Both the position numbers and the translations under genes were made by a program. Below, in pieces: positions 60,385-64,000 of a stretch of DNA of 64,000 bases. The notes below the pieces were generated by a model. It did not search any database, was not told the DNA's origin, and saw nothing but the letters and a program-made list of their open reading frames with translations. How positions within the stretch are numbered: the stretch's first letter is position 1; each line of letters opens with the position of its first letter. Origin of the DNA: Dyadobacter pollutisoli (GTDB lineage: Bacteria > Bacteroidota > Bacteroidia > Cytophagales > Spirosomataceae); assembly GCF_026625565.1 (NCBI RefSeq), contig NZ_CP112998.1, positions 436,501 to 500,500 of the forward strand, in the 5' to 3' direction.

Positions 60385-60948
60385 ATGAAAAAGAAAACGT
60401 ACATCGCCATACTGCGCGGGATCAATGTAAGCGCCAGTAATATGATCAAAATGCCGGTTTTGCAGAAAATATTTGAGGATGCCGGCTATGAAAATGTGAA
60501 AACATATATACAAAGCGGTAATGTGCTTTTTAACCAAAAAAAGTCGAATGAAGAGGAGATGGCTAAACATGTCCGGGAGAAAATCAAAGAGGGAACCGGA
60601 TCTGATGTGCCCGTACTTGTACTGGAATTAGAAGATCTCAAAAAAGTACTCCAACGCAATCCTTTCCTGAAAAGCCGCCAGGAAGATATTACCAAGCTAC
60701 ATGTGACATTTCTTGTAAAAGAACCGGAAAAGGAGAGGTTTGAAAAAATAGAAATTGACAAATATCTGCCTGACGAGTTTATTCTGGATGCTAAATCGCT
60801 GTACTTATTTTGCCCGAATGGATATGGCAAAACGAAGCTGCACAATAATTTCTTTGAAAGTAAGCTTAAACTCGATGCTACTACCAGAAACTGGAAGACA
60901 GTGAACGAACTGGTGCGACTGGGAGAGGAGTTGGCAGCTCAAACCTGA
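60385..60948 (+). CDS. DUF1697 family protein
   Basis: 187 aa, full-length. The family start YIAILRGINVSASNMIKMPV and the segments TYIQSGNVLFNQK and YGKTKLHNNFFESKLKLDAT, then TRNWKTVNEL, are as in DUF1697 (PF08002). The fold is alpha/beta with no known enzymatic role. It appears monocistronic and is not part of the duplication. Confidence 0.93.
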   Translation: MKKKTYIAILRGINVSASNMIKMPVLQKIFEDAGYENVKTYIQSGNVLFNQKKSNEEEMAKHVREKIKEGTGSDVPVLVLELEDLKKVLQRNPFLKSRQEDITKLHVTFLVKEPEKERFEKIEIDKYLPDEFILDAKSLYLFCPNGYGKTKLHNNFFESKLKLDATTRNWKTVNELVRLGEELAAQT

Positions 60949-61043
60949 TGCTTTGATAATGAGTAAAGAAATTGTATTCTTGGCAGGAAATACTTTCAAA
61001 TTACAGCCATTTGGCAATTAATTATTGTACCCGCTTCATAACC

Positions 61044-61463
61044 ATGGAAGACAAATCGAGACGTAAATTTCTCCAAAACACCGGACTGGCCGCCATTGCT
61101 TCAGCCACCATTTTGCCTCTCTCAGCAGAACCGGAAAGGATCAAAGAGCTTTTTATCCATCATGTATTTTTTTATCTGAAAGAGCCGAACAACGCCCAGC
61201 ACGAGGCCAAACTGCTGGAAGGATTGCATAAGCTCGCAAAGGTTCCCACGATTGAATACGTGCATATCGGCAGGCCGGCCATGACTAACAGATCCGTCAT
61301 AGTGAAGGACTACTCATTTTCATGGATGTGTTTTTTCAAAAATATCATTGAAGAGGAGATTTATCAGACGCACCCTATACACCTTGATTTTATAAAAGAG
61401 TACTCGGGTCTTTGGGAAAAAGTAGTTGTCTATGATTCAATTGGACCGAAAAAGGTGGATTAG
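61044..61463 (+). CDS. Exported Dabb (stress-responsive A/B barrel) protein
   Basis: 139 aa from the ATG at 61044; in-frame ATG 60972 would put 24 residues before the Tat motif and is rejected. The Tat signal is DKSRRKFLQNTGLAAIASA at residues 3-21. The Dabb domain (about 35-135) has LFIHHVFFYLKEPNN, PTIEYVHIG and a C-terminal KEYSG. Dabb dimers occur in stress proteins and in polyketide or small-molecule chemistry; the substrate is unknown. Confidence 0.85.
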   Translation: MEDKSRRKFLQNTGLAAIASATILPLSAEPERIKELFIHHVFFYLKEPNNAQHEAKLLEGLHKLAKVPTIEYVHIGRPAMTNRSVIVKDYSFSWMCFFKNIIEEEIYQTHPIHLDFIKEYSGLWEKVVVYDSIGPKKVD

Positions 61464-61883
61464 CCGCCCGAATGCGGGGTTTGAAGTAACTGCCAGCCTT
61501 GCTCAATTATTTCTGATCTGCCGCTGATACTATTTGGGGGATTGCCGGATACTCATGTAAATGAGTATCCGGTAGTTCATGTAAGTATTTAAATGCCAAT
61601 CTTTCAGTAGGTTGTACTAGTGTCGTGCTGTTATTTCGAATTCGCTCAGGATTCGAGCCTTTTGTTAATTTTTATACGCCATTCCCTCACTTTGCAAGAG
61701 ACGTAAAGGGTATAACTCTAATTTAGATGACCTGAAAAGAGCATCTGAAATGTTATAATCTTTAATTTTCTATGAAGTATCAGGTAAAAAAGGCCTTGGG
61801 TTATGGTAGTGTAATGTTAATTCGCAGTGGTTTGGCAAACTCAGTTTGCGGTATCAAATCCATTTCATCTAATGTACAATGTC
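61464..61883. other. Intergenic region with a perfect hairpin
   Basis: 420 bp between the Dabb gene and the acyl-ACP reductase-like gene. It contains the inverted repeat at 61545-61572 and otherwise only A+T-rich sequence and the extended frame of the next gene. I see no RNA gene. Confidence 0.4.
61545..61572. other. Perfect 12-bp inverted repeat
   Basis: CCGGATACTCAT and its complement flank a GTAA loop, forming a 28-base hairpin 82 bp past the Dabb gene. There is no T run, so it may be a protein site, an RNA stem or a terminator without T tail. Confidence 0.6.
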
Positions 61884-62963
61884 ATGCATAAATTCGCTTT
61901 TCTAGTGCATTTACGTGATTATCGTGATGATTTGGGTGGCCTGGCCAGGCCTTTGGGGTGGCTACCGGAATCCGTTTACCGGTTTATCCTCAACAAGCGC
62001 CCCCTGCCTCCGTTTATATGGAGTGAAGTAACGGTGACACCAGGTGCGACCGAGCCTGAGGGTTTCATTATCATGCTGCCATATTCAGGCAGGCAGGTAG
62101 TCGAGCAACCCAAGCAAATGTTAGTCATGATCAAAAAGGCGGCCAGGCTCGCCTCCGAAAAAGGGGCAAAGATCATGGGACTGGGCGCGCTGACTTCTAC
62201 TGTGACACTGGGCGGAAAGCTCATAGCGGACAATCCGCATATTTCGATCACCAATGGCAATGCTTATACCGCGGTTATCCTGCATTCCAAAATTGTGCAG
62301 CTGATCCAGCGATTTCCTTCCTGCCGACCGGTTATTGCCATTGTAGGAGCTACCGGGAGCGTAGGTTCTCTCGTGTGCATGATGCTGGCGAGGTACAATC
62401 CGGCCGCGCAATACCTGCTGATAGCCCGCAACGATCGCCGTATGAATAAACTGGCAGACGAAATGGCCCTTGACAGTAAAAATGTGGTCGTGGTGGTATC
62501 CACTGATATGGAGGATGCCGTGAAGGCCGACATGGTAGTACTCGTCACAAGTTCGCCGGAAAGCCTCATTCAGGCGAGGCATTTGAAACCGAATGCGATC
62601 ATTCTCGATGCTACCCAGCCACGCAATACGAGCGCTGCGCTGCATCAGGAGCGGCCTGATGTAACGATCATTGACGGCGGCCTGACAGCGATCACTCATT
62701 TGAAAACAAACACCATTGGTCGTTTTGGATTGCCGGAAGGCATTTCCTTTGCTTGTTTGGCCGAGACATTGCTGCTGGCCATGGACGATTACCAACACGA
62801 TTTCTCGATTGGAAATCCGACATTACGGCAAGCCGAAGAGATCAGTAAGCTGGCTCACAAGTATGCGCACCTTGGTTTTGGCCTGGCTCCCGATCATAGT
62901 TTTGGCAAACCACTGGTTCATAGTTCTGATAGTAATTATCATACATCCGATACGCTTTTGTAA
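61884..62963 (+). CDS. Long-chain acyl-ACP reductase-like Rossmann protein
   Basis: 359 aa from the ATG at 61884; in-frame GTG 61827 and ATG 61872 are alternatives. The middle has MGLGALTSTVT and TNGNAYTAVI. The nucleotide motif IVGATGSVGSLVCMML follows, then KPNAIILDATQPRNT and DGGLTAI. This order matches cyanobacterial acyl-ACP reductases (AAR: LGGFSSI, TGNxHTA, VGATGDIGS), which reduce acyl-ACP to fatty aldehyde with NADPH. The distant relation means substrate may differ. The Old Yellow Enzyme family gene begins 32 bp downstream, so the two may act on one alkenal or lipid path. Confidence 0.65.
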   Translation: MHKFAFLVHLRDYRDDLGGLARPLGWLPESVYRFILNKRPLPPFIWSEVTVTPGATEPEGFIIMLPYSGRQVVEQPKQMLVMIKKAARLASEKGAKIMGLGALTSTVTLGGKLIADNPHISITNGNAYTAVILHSKIVQLIQRFPSCRPVIAIVGATGSVGSLVCMMLARYNPAAQYLLIARNDRRMNKLADEMALDSKNVVVVVSTDMEDAVKADMVVLVTSSPESLIQARHLKPNAIILDATQPRNTSAALHQERPDVTIIDGGLTAITHLKTNTIGRFGLPEGISFACLAETLLLAMDDYQHDFSIGNPTLRQAEEISKLAHKYAHLGFGLAPDHSFGKPLVHSSDSNYHTSDTLL

Positions 62964-62995
62964 TTCGATTCCGCCATTGCAACCCTGCTCCGTTC

Positions 62996-64000
62996 ATGCA
63001 TGATATCATTTTTCAACCTTTGCAGTTTCGGAATTTAACCGTTAAAAACAGGTTATTCCGGTCCAGTGTTTCGGGCAGGATTGATCATTACGATGGGTCG
63101 GGGACGCAGGCGAGGATTAATTGGGAAAAGAAATTCGCCAGTGGAGGGGTAGGGGCGATTATCAGCTCGCACATCCCGGTGGACCCGGCACAGCGGATAC
63201 TGCCGAATTACGCTATGATAGACCGCGATGACCTCATCCCGTTTTGGAAGGAGGTTGTAAAAAGTGTCCATGCCTATGACTGCAAGTTTATCGGGCAACT
63301 GTCGATGTCGGGGCATCAGCAGGACATTAGAGGTGTTGAAAACAGGCACCGTCTGCCACTAAGCCCGGTGGATGGGTCGGAGCATTTCCACGGTATCAAG
63401 GGCAAAGCAATGTCCAAAATCCAGATTAGCGACGCAGTCCGCAAGTTTGCGGAAGCAGCCAGCCGGGCGAGGGAAGCCGGAATGGATGGGATTGAATTGC
63501 ACGCCTCCAATGGTTATTTGTTTACGCAATTCCTCAGTTCCGCGATTAATAACAGAAAAGACGAATATGGAGGAGCGTTGGAAAACAGGGCGCGATTTTT
63601 AATGGAGGTAGTGTGGGCTGTTCGGGAGAAAGTTGGGGATGATTATCATTTTCAGGTTAAAATGAATGCTGCGGATCATCATAGCGACTACTTTCTGAAT
63701 TTTGGAAAAGGGAATACACTCAATGAAGGTGTCGCCGTGGCCCGCTGGCTGGAAAAGGCAGGTGTAGACGCACTGCATGTGTCGGTGGGCAGCCAGTTTC
63801 CTCACCCTCGTAACCCGGTGGGGCCATTACCCATTGAAAATGCTGCTATTACTTATCCGGCGATGATCCCGAGCGGACATTTATCGTTTTGGAATTACCT
63901 CACGTTCAGGTACAAAATATTCTGGCCGCTGATCCAGTGGCTTTGGCGGAGGAAACAGCCGGGGATCATGGAAGGAATAAACCTGGCTGAATGTAAGGCC
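62996..64000 (+). CDS. NADH:flavin oxidoreductase / Old Yellow Enzyme family (3' end cut)
   Basis: The frame from the ATG at 62996 is open to the window end (335 codons). The start FQPLQFRNLTVKNRLFRSSV, GQLSMSGHQ, GIELHASNGYLFTQFLSS and RKDEYGGALENRARF are the FMN-binding TIM-barrel signatures of the family (HASNGYL plus DEYGG). Members reduce alpha,beta-unsaturated carbonyls with NAD(P)H, or demethylate small molecules in longer versions. The rest of the protein is outside the window. Confidence 0.92.
   Translation, partial: MHDIIFQPLQFRNLTVKNRLFRSSVSGRIDHYDGSGTQARINWEKKFASGGVGAIISSHIPVDPAQRILPNYAMIDRDDLIPFWKEVVKSVHAYDCKFIGQLSMSGHQQDIRGVENRHRLPLSPVDGSEHFHGIKGKAMSKIQISDAVRKFAEAASRAREAGMDGIELHASNGYLFTQFLSSAINNRKDEYGGALENRARFLMEVVWAVREKVGDDYHFQVKMNAADHHSDYFLNFGKGNTLNEGVAVARWLEKAGVDALHVSVGSQFPHPRNPVGPLPIENAAITYPAMIPSGHLSFWNYLTFRYKIFWPLIQWLWRRKQPGIMEGINLAECKA

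Noticed and set aside
60486..60845. Minus-strand 119-codon frame inside the DUF1697 gene
   Set aside because: Antisense shadow rich in Ser/Phe/Arg; the plus-strand DUF1697 protein is unambiguous.

Overview
The window looks like chromosomal DNA of a Bacteroidota species of the order Cytophagales, most like Dyadobacter or a relative. The evidence is two SusC/SusD pairs, a type IX secretion C-terminal domain, an ECF sigma/FecR pair followed by an STN-domain protein, many small lipoproteins, weak Shine-Dalgarno signals, DUF6934-type genes and a moderate base composition. The genus is an inference from protein style. I saw no rRNA, tRNA, CRISPR array, prophage or intact insertion sequence.

Layout. 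1-5817 holds a methyltransferase cut by the edge, a polytopic membrane protein, lepA, and an HTTM/DoxX-like membrane protein overlapping a small partner. 5906-13686 holds an AraC regulator, then a TetR gene with two palindromic operators, then a TolC / membrane-fusion / two-ATPase / two-permease ABC-2 exporter resembling E. coli CecR-YbhGFSR. 13690-17831 is an L-fucose-type catabolic cluster (zinc dehydrogenase, SDR, FucP-like permease) with a divergent AraC regulator. 17835-30208 is mostly housekeeping: an orphan LytTR regulator, two tandem small membrane proteins, cytochrome bd oxidase, an esterase, a 3-hydroxyacyl-CoA dehydrogenase, CsbD, a cellobiose-2-epimerase-like enzyme, a PolX/PHP protein with a lost polymerase site, OxyR with a methyltransferase, and a small repeat protein.

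30332-37002 is a cell-surface region. It has ECF sigma, FecR, an STN protein whose TonB barrel is replaced by 16-residue repeats, a BclB-like protein, a T9SS cargo protein and a second 16-residue-repeat protein. Behind it lie a decayed lipid A acyltransferase remnant, a CHRD lipoprotein and alaS. 41694-57865 is a polysaccharide-utilisation-like locus: a truncated FecR-like gene, SusC/SusD pair 1, SusC (broken by two single-base indels)/SusD pair 2, an exported sugar isomerase, a double DUF1080 protein, a Tat-exported Gfo/Idh/MocA oxidoreductase and a DUF6807 (PmoA-like) protein. With no classical glycoside hydrolase present, this suggests 3-keto-glycoside chemistry.

The most unusual structure is 57752-60114. 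It is a tandem duplication whose outer parts (the DUF6807 tail with its terminator, and the 3' part of a cupin gene) are about 98% identical between copies. The two-gene cassette inside each copy (a DUF6934-like gene plus a 56-57 aa partner) is only a little over 40% identical in its larger protein. It looks like two alleles of one variable locus captured side by side, and is the best candidate here for an undescribed system. The window ends with DUF1697, a Dabb protein, an acyl-ACP-reductase-like protein and a partial Old Yellow Enzyme family gene.
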